From: Macrostomum hystrix
Taxonomy: Eukaryota; Platyhelminthes; Macrostomidae
Reading direction: 5' to 3'
Length of the DNA: 64,000 nt
Assembly (NCBI GenBank): GCA_950097015.1
Contig: CATNEN010000010.1
Coordinates: 1,256,501-1,320,500, forward strand
Shown: positions 1-10,852 of the stretch, piece after piece
Position numbering within the stretch: the stretch's first letter is position 1
How the letters are laid out: each line of letters starts with the position of its first letter
The notes under the pieces: model-generated
The model's database searches: none
Told to the model about the DNA's origin: nothing
Seen by the model: only the letters and a program-made list of their open reading frames with translations
Position numbers and translations under genes: made by a program

Positions 1-229
1 ACCTCAGGGAGACCAAAAAGACTTGGGCAATTCTAATTTTCCAAACTAGAGCTATCATATGTACGCATCATTTATTGCTATCATATCATATATCTATGTC
101 CAAAGAGCAACCAAATTAAAACTGAAGGCTTATAATTTTGGCGTCTATAGCTTAGCTTAGTTTAACCAGCGAAAAATAGATAACAAGCCTCTCTGACAAC
201 TCTGGCAGCCCTTGAACATCCGCGTCTCC

Positions 230-1779
230 ATGGCAACAAAGACCGTCACAAATCGTGTGCTGAATCCTGAAGAGCTGCACCTCAGCATTAATGTGAATCA
301 TGAACTGTATTTCACTCTGCTGAAGGACTCTGAGAGTCCAGGTGGACCCGCGAACCTTGACGACGTTGAAGCCGACAGTCCGGATGCCCCGATTGGCTCC
401 CGCTTGGAAGGTGAGGCAATGAAACTTAAGAACATTGAAGTCTTCATTCTATCGAATCCTGAAGGCATTGGTGTGTGGTCCAACCCTCATTCTATCGAAT
501 CCTGAAGGCATTGGTGTGTGGTCCAACCCTCATTCTATCGAATCCTGAAGGCATTGGTGTGTGGTCCAACCCTCATTCTATCGAATCATGAAGGCATTGG
601 TGTGTGGTCCAACCCTCATTCTATCGAATCCTGAAGGCATTGGTGTGTGGTCCAACCCTCACTCTATCGAATCCTGAAGGCATTGGTGTGTGGTCCAACC
701 CTCACTCTATCGAATCCTGAAGGCATTGGTGTGTGGTCCAACCCTCACTCTATCGAATCCTGAAGGCATTGGTGGGCAGGCCTCACGCTGCCACAAGAGC
801 TTGAGCCGGAGCAACTCAGGTACGTCTGCGCTGTCGCCTTTCCTGCACAGCGAAGACCTGCAGTCGGACCGTCCGCCCTTTGAAGGCGACAAAAACAGCC
901 AGGCCTACTTCCGGCGGATGCTGCAGGCTCCCGAGTTTGCTCGCCATCGCCTCCTGCTCGCCGTGGAGCCGAGGAAAATGTTGCCGCGGCACCGGTGGAT
1001 CCTCGCCGATCCGGACTCGTTAGACAGCGAAAGCTGCCGCGGTCCGCCGCCTCTGATGACGGACTTTTGCGTCCCTTTTAGTCGGGAGCTGCTGCAGAAG
1101 CTGAAGGTCAACCGCGAGTTGCTGCAGTTAATCGCTGACAGGACCTGCAGTCTGATCTACATCAGGAAGACGCTGCTGCTGCGCGAATTCAGCCGGACTA
1201 AAACCTGGGCCAAATACCTGATGTGCCGCATTTTTTGCTTCAAAGAGCCACTGCTCAACAGGTGAGCTCAGTCGCGCGGTGTTGATGCTTAGCGAAGCAT
1301 TCTCAGAGAAGTTTGCTCAGACTGGGCTGGCCAAATTGTCGGCGCAGTTGCCAATAAAGTGAGCTTTGTTGTCTTAGAGCTTGTTCATCGAAGTGCTTGC
1401 TGTTTCTGTACTTTTGCCGGTAGCTTCGTATTAGGCTGATTAGGTAGCAGAGCTCCGAGCTACGGAATGCACCTAAGGCACCGCCCACTCTACACTGCCA
1501 TCCAGGTGCTTCCACCTGCTTGAGCAGTTCGATGTGGCCTTCCAAACGCGCCACTCCTGCCAGCAAGACCGGCCCCGCGTCACCCTAGTGCCGAACCAGT
1601 CCGTGCCGGAGAATACGGCGCTGCAGCTCAGACGCCAGCGACTGGGGAAGTACAGCAACTACTTTGACAAGATGCCACTGCTGCCGGGACAGCACCTGAG
1701 CAGCCTGGCAGCCAGACTCAGCAGCAAATGCCTGAACGAGCGCTCCCTGCTGGCCCAGCTGGTCGTCATTGAGAACTAA
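230..1779 (+). CDS. Hypothetical protein, four-exon gene model
   Basis: I do not recognise this protein. Proposed exons are 230-410, 780-819, 851-1261 and 1506-1779. They total 906 nt, giving 301 aa from ATG 230 to TAA 1777-1779, and every junction agrees in phase (1, 2, 2). Donors are GAAG/gtgagg, CTCAG/gtacgt and AACAG/gtgagc; acceptors are ggcag, tgcacag and atccag. The N-terminal exon is acidic, and the long third exon is rich in Leu and Arg (for example RELLQKLKVNRELLQL). No signal peptide or membrane segment is visible. Two features are odd. The first intron is largely a 43-bp minisatellite, and the second would be only 31 nt, so the middle junctions are the weakest part. Without removing those 31 nt the frame of exon 2 hits a stop. 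A coding gene here is likely; its exact 5' structure is not certain. Confidence 0.5.
445..772. repeat. 43-bp minisatellite, about 7.6 copies
   Basis: The unit begins CATTCTATCGAATCCTGAAG and recurs at 445, 488, 531, 574, 617, 660, 703 and 746 with few changes. The period is not a multiple of three, so it cannot be a clean coding repeat. It fills most of the proposed first intron of the 230-1779 gene. Confidence 0.95.
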
Positions 1780-2584
1780 CTTTGCAGTCCCGACTTGTAC
1801 CAATATTCCTGAAACTCTGACTGAATTATACAGCTCTGCTTTACTCAGGAACACTTAATTATTGCAGCCTCATCCAGGTATTCCGTAAATGGCCAAGCAT
1901 AAGAAAAGTCTTAAAAAGTCTTAAAAGTATTGGTCTCTTTCTGCAAGAACTCTTAAAGCAAGCATGACATCAGTTTTCGATAAAATACAGATACCTCGCG
2001 CAGATGTGTTTCAATATTTGGCAACGATGTGGCTCGCAGATATAGACACACACTGACCCGGATGCGGCTATGAAAGGACTGATGTCACACTCTAAGATGG
2101 GCCTTTGCTGGGAATTTATCAGTTGAAAACATCAGTCAGGTATGGGCTTGCCTCATTACCGCATTTATAATGCTTATGTCATACTACTGTCCTGAGTAGT
2201 GGGTTCGCGATAGACCTGCTTCTCACTACTCCTCCCCTCCTACGCTGACCAACTGCCCTATTGGGCAGTTCAGCTGTTCGCGGCTTCAAAGATAAGAGTA
2301 GAGGCCTTAAAAGCGCGAACTCCGCTAGCCAGAGCAGTGAGATAAGAAGTGGCCTCCAATAATTGAGGGCCTGTCAAAGTTTTTAAGTCATGCTTATCTT
2401 TGTGCATTCTGTCTGGGCTACAGTCATTTTGGTTGTAAACTGTGAGGTGAGCTCCGTTTTTTCACTTCAAAAGTTTCTTTATAAGTTTTCTTATGAGTAC
2501 TTGAGTTACCTAGAATATCAACAGGCGCCTCATTCAGTTGGGCGCTGGCCCCATCTATCGTGTGGTTTGTGCGAACCATTGCAA
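1780..2584. other. Intergenic, no feature seen
   Basis: No convincing coding exon, RNA gene or array was found between the TAA of the first gene and the SINE that starts near 2585. Confidence 0.5.
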
Positions 2585-2880
2585 CCAAGGGGGTGAGCGG
2601 TTAACACGTTTGCCTCTCGCAGCAAGGTCACTGAGCTCGATTCAGCGAGGTGGCCACATTCATCCGGGGCGCTGCCCCGGCGGAGAGAAGGCTTGTCATG
2701 CAATTTACGCCCTTAAGGGCCAACCTAAAAGGCACACTGAAAGTGTACACTGCCTGAGGATGCGAAAGTCAGGGCAGATGTACACACCTGTGTGCGTGTG
2801 TGCTCACGAGTCAGCGAAATGGACAGAATTGCCTCCTCGCTGGCTGCAGGTCTAGTGTCACCAAATTATGTGCCATTGCC
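2585..2880 (+). mobile_element. tRNA-derived SINE, family 1 copy a
   Basis: The head resembles a tRNA promoter: an A-box-like GGTGAGCGGTTAACACG is followed by a B-box-like GAGCTCGATTC. The body contains GTCAGGGCAGATGTACACAC and the end reads CACCAAATTATGTGCC. The same body and end recur at 52134-52412 (minus), 4676-4895 (minus) and 58318-58620 (plus), which shows a dispersed family. Boundaries are approximate, and no target-site duplication was confirmed. Confidence 0.7.
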
Positions 2881-3128
2881 TGCAGACCTGCTGAAATTCT
2901 TATTATAGCAACCATAGCAACCATAGTGACCATAGCAACCTTAACAAACATAGCAAAAACCGGGTGTTCCATTTGCAAACTAATAAATTATAAGACCAAA
3001 TATTCCGGTACTGCGAAGGGGATGTAACAGTGGGTACTGCCCGCCCCACCTGACAACTCTAGCTCACTGCCGGCAGTGCACCGCCAGCCAGCCTCGGACA
3101 CAGCTGCAGCGCAGCCAGTGACGACCAG

Positions 3129-3420
3129 CAGTGGAGCTGGGTGAGCCTGAGCCTGGCCCTGCCGCAGCCGCTGCACGAGCTCAAATGTGAGAACGTCAGT
3201 GCGCTCACCGGACTAGTTGAAATGCGATACGCAGAGACACGTTGGGTGAGCACAAATCTCTGCTGCAATCAGAGGCGGCAGCAGGGCCTGGTCCACATGA
3301 AACTCTGGCGACAGGGCCTGGCGGTGCAGGACGAAGTCTTTGTGAACTCGGTTCGCTTCGACTTCCAGAGAGGCGGCGGTGTCTCACTGTGGCTGTACTT
3401 CTCATTCGAAGGAAATCTAA
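3129..3420 (+). CDS. Possible exon of the downstream membrane-protein gene
   Basis: The frame through 3141-3420 stays open and reads like protein (SLSLALPQPLHELKC, then DEVFVNSVRFDFQRGGG and VSLWLYFSFEG). A possible donor lies at 3420/gtgagg. Its hydrophobic start could be a signal peptide, but no ATG is visible nearby. Its phase (1) does not match the start I chose for the next exon, so an exon may be missing between them. The link to the 3964-6275 gene is only a suggestion. Confidence 0.3.
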
Positions 3421-3963
3421 GTGAGGAAACGAGAGCTTGTGTTGCGATTTCAAATGGCTAAAACTGTTTGGCACCCTCGTCAACCAGAAAAATAATGCTC
3501 GGAACTATCGATAGAATTGATGGGAAAATTGAAAGCGGAGTGATTTGACGATTTTTCAGTCGCCTCGCTTAGGGACGGCTGCCATGTCTATAATTCGGGA
3601 AATGAGAGTGGGAAATTATACTATTGGAATGATGTTCGTGTGTCATTTGAATTGTTAATTACTTGTGAATCAACTACAAAAATAAGCTGCTTGTCTTAAT
3701 TTGCAGCACTGGAATGCAATGTACAAATACGTGCATCTCTTGCACATTATTGGGTCAATGATTGACAGCTTAGGTACGTGTATAGCTAGGGCGGCTGTAC
3801 ATGGATGTATTGTAATTTGTTATACCGTGCAGACGTACCGTGGTACAGTGGTATTTGGTAGGTGACTCGCTAGAGCTTTTGCGATTATCAAACATTTAAA
3901 CTATAGTACATACGAGCTAGAATGGACCAGGCATTATGGCGGGCCGCGCCCCGAAGCACTCAG

Positions 3964-6275
3964 TATTTCACAAGTTGTCCTCCGTCAAAATCTCCAGATT
4001 GCATGCGACGCCAGCGCAACGGGTATCACCGCCGCCCCGCTGCTATAGTCATCGCCAGCGAGGCCACCCTTGGCATCGTCCGTTGGCAGCTGCTGGTTGA
4101 GTCGCTCGACGAAGTCAAGGAATTCAATTTGAAATTATTTGCTAATGGAATCTCTGAATCGTTAGACGAAAAAAATGTGAGTGATGATGATGTTTAAATA
4201 TTAGTTAATGCGAACAGTCGGTATAGATAGGCAGTAAATTGGGGTACAGCTCCACATCGTGCAAAGTTGCGATGCCTGCGCCTATCACGCGGGCGCTGCG
4301 TGAATAACATTGATGCTAAAAATAGCACAAATCATGTGACAGTTAAGCAGCGAAATTTAAGCGATTTTGGAAAATATAGAGACTTCGTACTGCAGCAATG
4401 TGACATAAAAAGCGATGTCCCGCTTTTTCAGTTCTCACTAATATCAGACTCCACGAAATCAGTAAGTTGGTGGCGAGCCGACCTCACCAAGTTCAACAAC
4501 ATTCGAAGAGGCGACTTAGAAATGGTAGGCTTGGTTGTAAACATTTAGAAAACTATTTCTATTGCTCTCTGATATTACAGGTGAATCAAACCAATTCCAG
4601 GTGCAATATTTTATTAAAGGAAGGATTAGTGCCTCACTATGTAAGTTATCTCTCCTGAATCATTGCTTTGAGAACGGGCACATCATTTAGTGATAGTAGA
4701 CCTGCAGCCAGCGAGGATGCAATTCTGCCCAATATGGCGACTCCTGAGCACACACGCACACACACACAGGCACACACGCAGATAGAGATTCCGGACGCGG
4801 GTACAGACTCACACAGGGGTGAACATCTGTCGTAACTTTTTTATCGTCTGGCAGCATACAGTCTCAAGGGCTTCAGTGGCACAACAAGCCCCAAAGCCTA
4901 ATGCTTCGTATAAAGAGAAAAACGGATAAATAAAACATTCAGTTCTTAGTCTTGCGAAGAAAAACGGATATCTCACAATGATCTTTTCACGCCCAGTCAA
5001 CAGAAACGACATGAGCCCACTGAAGCAGAGCGAAATCGTCTCTGGGAATTGCTCAGAAACCGACTTGAGAGGCAGTGTTGCTGGCGTCGGCAACCTGTTC
5101 GACCCGTGGCTGCTGGGCTGCCTGTGCGCGCTGCTGGCAACGGTGTCGCTAGCGGGGCTCAGTAAGGAGCTTGAGTCATATGTGCCGTGTGCTAGAAATA
5201 TTTTAACAGTTCGAACAGAACTCCCTCCCGCTTGACAGTAGAACTACCAAGCCATTTTGCCGCCCGTTCTTTCACCAAGGGCAGGATACTTTTTGCGCTG
5301 CACCCGAACGGAGCAACGCGAGCACACGAGACTCAAGAACTCGGGCCAACTTTTTGTTTCGCAAAGTTTAATTAATTAATTATTTAATTTATTTAATTTA
5401 TTTAATTTAATTAAGCATGTCACCCAAATGTGCCTGCATCATCTCCGACTTCGGTAGTCACTGACTTTTATCTAGACGAAGCTGCTGGACAAGGCCTAGC
5501 AAGGCCGCACTGAGGCGCAGTGCAAGTTTGTATTTAGGGGGTATGAAATACAGTAGCTTTTGTGGGAAAAATTTACCTTCGGCCAGAACCGTTGAATATC
5601 TTGACAGTCTGAAAGGCTGGCGACTTGATTAATGTTTCAGAAAATGCGGAACAAAAAGTTGGCCCCTGTTCTTGAGTTTGTGTGCTCGCGTTGCTCCGTT
5701 CGGATGCAGCGCAAAAAATGACTGGGGGGGGGGAATTCCCCCTTGGTATTTCTACAGTTCACCTAAACTAATTTGCTGCAGTTGTCTTCAAGAAGGTCAA
5801 CTTCGCCGCTTTATTCCCGAATCGACGGCCGCGCTTTCGCGTGGCTCTCGTCGACTGCGACTGTCTCCAGGCACGGCGAGCGGCCCGCAGCGGCAGCTGG
5901 CTCGGCGTCGTGCGGCGCCACCTGGGCCGGAACGCCGCTGACCCCAATATCCACGTCTTTTCCGGAGCAAATTTTGACGATTTGCGCGATCGCTCGACCA
6001 ACTTTGACCTGGTGGTGATGTGCCTGAGACACGGTCAGCAGCTGACCGAGGCGCAGAGGCAACTGGCTGAGCAAGAGCGCTGGCGATTCCGCGTCCTGAT
6101 GCTGGCGAACGTGCCAGAGGTCGCGGAAGACACTCAGCCGATGCTCCAGCAGCTGGGCAGAGATGGCAGCTGCACCGTCTGTTGCGACGCCAGAGAGGAC
6201 TGGGCGGAGGCGCTGTTCCAGCACGCGAAGTCGGCCTATCTGGAGAAGCTCCGAGCCGACGATGCAGAGAATTGA
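3964..6275 (+). CDS. Putative single-pass type I membrane protein with cytoplasmic alpha/beta domain
   Basis: Proposed exons are 3964-4176, 4267-4524, 4581-4640, about 5029-5161 and 5782-6275 (TGA 6273-6275). Phases agree at each junction, and the last is well supported: CTC A/gtaagg joins gctgcag/TT GTC. The region before the membrane segment has Asn-X-Ser/Thr sequons (NST, NLS, NQT, NCS) and several Cys, as in an extracellular domain. The spliced segment WLLGCLCALLATVSLAGL plus IVF is a good transmembrane helix followed by KK. The roughly 160-aa cytoplasmic part alternates predicted strands (FRVALVDCD, IHVFSGANF, FDLVVMCL, FRVLMLANV, SCTVCCD) with helices, a Rossmann-like order also found in TIR/SEFIR domains. 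I cannot assign a family; an IL-17-receptor-like protein is one possibility. The 5' end is unresolved. Confidence 0.45.
4676..4895 (-). mobile_element. SINE family 1, copy b (partial)
   Basis: Read on the minus strand, it ends GCAGGTCTACTATCACTAAA then TGATGTGCCC and contains GGGCAGAATTGCATCCTCGC, clearly matching copy a. A (CA)-rich stretch at 4748-4785 lies inside the copy. The tRNA-like head is not evident. Confidence 0.65.
5232..5765. mobile_element. Foldback / MITE-like element with about 115-bp inverted termini
   Basis: The segment 5232-5352 recurs inverted at about 5648-5765. Both arms share ACCAAG, TGCGCTGCA, CGAACGGAGCAACGCGAGCA and GGCCAACTTTTTGTT. The centre is AT-rich (runs of TTTAATTTA). 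No reading frame is inside, so it would be non-autonomous. It lies wholly in the last intron of the membrane-protein gene, and its right arm ends just upstream of the acceptor at 5781. Target-site duplications were not identified. Confidence 0.75.
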
Positions 6276-6447
6276 TTAGCAGGCTGAACACACTGCCTGG
6301 GAATTGGGACTTGGGAAAGAAACTGCGCCTGCGTTGGCCTTTGCGTTCAGAAGGAAGGTTGACATTTTCCTCAATTGAAATGATACGAGCGTGTGCCCCG
6401 ACAATAAGCGACTTAGCATGGGGCATTGTGGAAGTGGGGTTGAATAA

Positions 6448-6843
6448 CCTGTATTGGGTGATGGGTGCTGCGGCATGGCTGTTGAATTATCTGCATTGGG
6501 TGGATGAGGCAGCAGCATGGCTGTTGAATGACCTGTATTGGGTCATGGGTGCTGCGGCATGGCTGTTGAATGACCTGTATTGGGTCATGGGTGCTGCGGC
6601 ATGGCTGTTGAATGACCTGTATTGGGTGGATGGTGCAGCAGCATGGCTGTTGAATGACCTGTATTGGGTGATGGGTGCTGCGGCATGCTGTTGAATGACC
6701 TGTATTGGGTGATGGGTGCTGCGGCATGCTGTTGAATGACCTGTATTAGGTGATGGGTGCTGCGGCATGGCTGTTGAATGACCTGTATTGGGTGATGGGT
6801 GCTGCGGCATGGCTGTTGAATGACCTGTATTGGGTGGATGGTG
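6448..6843. repeat. 42-bp minisatellite, about 9 copies
   Basis: The unit begins CTGTTGAATGACCTGTATTG and continues through GGTCATGGGTGCTGCGGCAT. Copies differ by small substitutions and 1-bp losses. The apparent frames on both strands are repeat artefacts. Confidence 0.95.
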
Positions 6844-6849
6844 CAATGA

Positions 6850-7690
6850 CTGCCAAATCCAGCATGTACTAAATCATCCTCCTCCTGAAGCCGCAAGCCG
6901 CGCCGCCTCTGTTCCAAATATTTAAGCAGCTTTTATTGGTGCGCCAATAATCCAACTATCTTATGTTACCTGTTAAAACATGAAACGCACCGCAACTGAT
7001 ATCTTGTTCAATAGTGGCCAGCACAATAGCAATATGTACAATGCCAGTCCCTCACAGTGCCATGTAAAGTATACAAAGTTGACTATGCCTTAATGGATAG
7101 AATATCACGTACCATTTAAACTGTTTTGTATAGCGCGTTCGCACTATCCCCACCGGTACCTGCGTGCTCACTATGCTCTTGATCTAAACTGAAATTCGCG
7201 AAGTCATTTTTGGTTAAACTTGCTAATGTTCGCAATACCAATCAAATATATTTTTTTCAACGGTTTGGAACTCAAAGGGCTTTTAATTTATTGAGATTTC
7301 AAGCTAGGAATGGAGGCAACAGTGTTGAAACACCACTGACCTGGGTCTCAGCACCACCCAACGCCTATCAGATCGCAACTGTACGCCAATCTCAAGAGTG
7401 TCATCGCGGATGCAGGACACCCACCCCACCTACCCTGACAGACCTGCCTGTAAACTGATTTCATGAGACGGGCAAACACTCGACTCAGCCAGCTGTGCTC
7501 AACTGCTTCAGCGCATAAAAGTTAAGCAAACTTGTGAAATAAAAGTACAGCTTATCAGCCAAAGCAGACGTGACCGATACGCAAGTACATCTTTGGTTGG
7601 CCAGCCAGAACAGGCTCGCCTATCCCGTGTAGTATCACCCTCATGTTAGCATTAGCAATATTGATTGGAAAATGTGTCACATCTAACCTG
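6850..7690. other. Intergenic, no feature seen
   Basis: Between the 42-bp array and the SINE at about 7700, no supported exon, RNA gene or array was found. Open frames here are short and lack splice or composition support. Confidence 0.5.
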
Positions 7691-7699
7691 CCTAAATCA

Positions 7700-7905
7700 G
7701 CTTGGTCTAATGTGCAGCCAGTGGTCCATGGACTGGAAGGGCTGCCACACCCACGCGAGTTTCTATCTCAGCTGAAGCAACGGGACACTACGAGCATACG
7801 TGGCGTGCTCAAGACACAGTGCTTGCACTGACCTGAAATTCAAACCTTAGACCTCTCGATTATGAGTAAAAAAACTAACCGCTACGAGTTGTGCAGATTT
7901 TGTAG
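7700..7905 (-). mobile_element. SINE family 2, old copy
   Basis: On the minus strand this reads a B-box-like AGGTTTGAATTTCAGGTC, then GTTGCTTCAGCTGAGATAGA, GGGTGTGGCAGCC and CAGTCCATGGAC. The order and motifs parallel the better-preserved copy at 15085-15320. It is divergent and the boundaries are estimates. Confidence 0.45.
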
Positions 7906-8124
7906 AAAAATTTATAACGCTTGTTTAAACTTGCTAAAACTTCAAACAAAAACGGTTCACAAAACTAATTTGAATTATCGTAGCTCCGTATAAGTTTTAC
8001 TTTTATAAAGACTTTGTTAATTTTTATAAAAAAAACTATAAAAGGGCACGACTGATATTCGAGCAAACTGGAAAAGCAAAAACTGGATAGTACAAAAGAA
8101 ACACAATCAGTATTTAACTAACAG

Positions 8125-8360
8125 CCTCATTCCGCCAGCCACCTCACTCCGCCAGCCACCTCACTGCGCCAGCCACCTCACTGCGCTAGCCACCTCACTG
8201 CGCCAGCCACCTCACCACCTCACTCCGCCGGCTACCTCACTCCGCCAGCCACCTCACTCCGCCGGCTACCTCACTCCGCCAGCCACCTCACTGCGCCAGC
8301 CACCTCACTGCGCCAGCCACCTCACTCCGCCGGCTACCTCACTCCGCTAGCCACCTTATT
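8125..8360. repeat. 17-bp minisatellite
   Basis: The unit is CCACCTCACTCCGCCAG with C/G, CCAGC/CGGCT and CTAGC variants, about 14 copies. Confidence 0.92.
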
Positions 8361-9030
8361 ATGCTAGCAACGTAAATAAAAAACTTCGATAAGCTATTAT
8401 AAACCATTAGAAAAGAAATTGAAAATTGGGGTTGAAAATTGAAAATTTCTTTCCTACCTGATAGTAGTGAGTTGCGGCAACTCGACTAAAATGCAGCAAG
8501 CATTACATGCGCACAATTCCATCTGCCTGCCAACTCACTTCACTCGCTAGCCCTAGCGACCAAAAGAAGTGCCGAATAGACCACAAATGACAAGCAATGA
8601 CCTGTATTAAGTCAGAAAACCAAAAAACCAAAAAAAGAGAAGTACAAAAATACAAAAAACCGATAGTTACAAAGTTTGAACCACAAGACATAGGATTGAT
8701 CTGTTGCAGCAACTGTTTGATTCGAACGCAGAATAAAAATGTAAGGTAGTCCTCACAGCACTACCCAAAAGACAATGGTAGTGCTGCAAATCTAAGCTAG
8801 AGGATTTTGGAACTTCACGAAGCACTTTTAGGCATGAATTATGCACAGAAAAATGCGAAGATAATACAAACATTTGCGAGTTCAGCAGATGAGTCTTCCT
8901 AAATATTATTATTAATACAATACGGCTCGTAAAACTAAATACGAGCGTAGATAAGTTAATATAAGCTTAAAAGAACCATATTTCGCGCCGAATAATCCAA
9001 TTTTCTCCACTAACAAACTCGCAGATATCA
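8361..9030. other. AT-rich intergenic spacer
   Basis: AT-rich sequence between two minisatellites. No gene or RNA was recognised. Confidence 0.5.
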
Positions 9031-9325
9031 TCACCCACTCCGCTAACACCACCCCACTCCGCTAACACCACCCCACTTCGCTAACACCACCCCACTCCGC
9101 TAACACCACCCCACTCCGCTAACACCACCCCACTCCGCTAACACCACCCCACTACGCTAATACCACCCCACTCCGCTAACACCACCCCACTCCGCTAACA
9201 CCACCCCACTACGCTAATACCACCCCACTCCGCTAACACCACCCCACTCCGCTAACACCACCCCACTCCGCTAACACCACCCCACTCATCTAAGACCACC
9301 CACTCCTCTAATACCACCCCATTCT
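9031..9325. repeat. 19-bp minisatellite
   Basis: The unit is CACCACCCCACTCCGCTAA, about 15 copies. It lies just 3' of the stop codon of the minus-strand FKBP-like gene and ends about 50 bp from it. Confidence 0.93.
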
Positions 9326-9375
9326 ACTAAAACTAAATGACTTTGCAAACAACTTAATCAACCATTGTGTTTAGT

Positions 9376-10734
9376 TTATACGCCAGCACGCTTGGCCTTG
9401 ATGATGCTAATAGTCTTTGGTGTCTCCCTGATGGTCAGGCTGGCATCAAGAGCCTTGGCGGTGGACACCAGCTGTCTACACTCGACCTCAGTCAGGGTCG
9501 ACTTGCCCAAGACAATATTGGGCTTGCTGGCATCGGCCAAGAAGTCGGTCAGCCGTTGGCGCAGTTCAGCATTCGGCTGCAGCTGCTCAGCCTGCTGCTG
9601 CTGTTGCTGCACGAGGGTGACGCCGGCGGCGCCAGACAAGCCAGTGGCCATTCTACGGTAGAGTTGGCGCTGCTCATCGTTATACTTTCTCTGCTCGTCA
9701 TCGTTGCGCCGAATGGCCTCCTCGATCCGGGCGCGCGAATCCGTGGACAGACCGCTGCCGTGGATGCGGCGGCAGGCCTCCAGCGATTTGGCAGCTTCGG
9801 CGTACTGGCCCATGGAGCATAGTGCTTCGCCGCGCCACAGCAGCGCCTTGGAATTGCGCTCGTCTCGCTTCAGGGCCTCGTTGCACTCCCGAACCACGGA
9901 GGGAAACTTGCCCAGCCGGTACAGCGTGATGGCCTTGTTCACGCAGATCACAGCGAGCTCGCGGTTCATGCGGGTCTCCTCCTGTTTTCATAGAGGGAAA
10001 GGCGGTTAACACTAAAGCGATGGGGTTCAATCAATCAAACTGTGACCAGCTCCCATGCAATCAATTCGGCAACTCGCCTCGTCGTTAGAAATGTTCATAG
10101 AGGCCAGCACGGACTCTGCGCAGCGGTACTTCTGGAATGCCAGGAAGTACATCCGCCTATTGAACAATTCCTTTGCGGAGTGGCGGAGGCTCTGCACAAC
10201 GCCCAGCTGCACCCGGAAGGGCACCTGGCGCCGTTCTTCTTCGTCGCGCGAGTAGAAGGCGTCCACCGAGTGGCTGTCGCAGAAGCTGACCAGCTCGATT
10301 TCGGCCAGCACCGGCTCGCCGCCTGGAATCCGGGGCGGAGCGCCGCGCTCGCCAAGGAAGGCCTCCGGGCGGATGATAAACTGGGACCGCTCCCCCTTGC
10401 ACATGCTCGCGAGGGCCCAGTCGATGCCAATGATCAGGCTGCCGCTGTTAAGCCGCTTGGTGTACGGCTTGGCGTCAAAGTGCTGCCTGGTTGAGTCGAA
10501 CGGCTCCACCAGAGACTCGGCAAACAAGGTGTAGTGGAAAGAGACCAGGGCGTCTGGAGGCGGCGGGCTGCCGGAGCCGAACTTCTTCACCCGCTTAAAC
10601 AGCACGCCGTGCCGGTCGGAGCTCGGGTCGGGGAACACGTCAGTCATTGTACGCCGCTTCCGTTCGAACAGGGAGACTTTGCCATCCTCTTCCTCACCAT
10701 CATCCAGCTCATCATCGCTGATGCCAACCTGCAT
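9376..10734 (-). CDS. FKBP6: FKBP6/Shutdown-like FKBP-TPR protein
   Basis: There are two exons, 10734-10078 (219 codons) and 9981-9376 (202 codons with the stop), for a protein of about 420 aa. An FKBP domain spans about residues 45-135: DALVSFHYTLF, PFDSTRQ, GIDWALASMCKGERSQF, AFLGERGAPPRIPGGEPV. After it, FCDSHSVDAFYSRDEEE and KELFNRRMYFLAFQKY match the FKBP6 linker and first TPR, and VKRD-like repeats (NKAITLYRLGKF, NSKALLWRGEALCSMGQY) give further TPRs. FKBP6/Shutdown is an Hsp90 co-chaperone in piRNA-mediated transposon silencing. The catalytic Tyr of FKBP12 (AYG) is replaced (FLG), so the isomerase is probably inactive, as in FKBP6. The intron (9982-10077) would use a GC donor, GAG/gcgagt. 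ATG 10734 is the first in-frame ATG; an upstream non-coding exon is possible. Confidence 0.8.
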
Positions 10735-10831
10735 GGTCAATACAAAATGGACAGAGATTGCTTTGTTATTGCGGATCGCTACTGACAGTAGTCCGTTAGG
10801 GTGCCAGAATACTGGCTATTTGCAATACATT

Positions 10832-10837
10832 TTTATT
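10832..10837 (-). promoter_or_regulatory. Poly(A) signal AATAAA
   Basis: AATAAA on the minus strand, about 16 nt after the TGA at 10853-10855 of the upstream small gene and about 100 bp before the FKBP6-like ATG. Confidence 0.6.
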
Positions 10838-10852
10838 AAAAAAGGCATTCAA

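Noticed and set aside
3241-3267. 27-nt GT-AG segment as an intron in the 3129-3420 candidate exon
   Set aside because: Below plausible intron size, and the frame is open either way.
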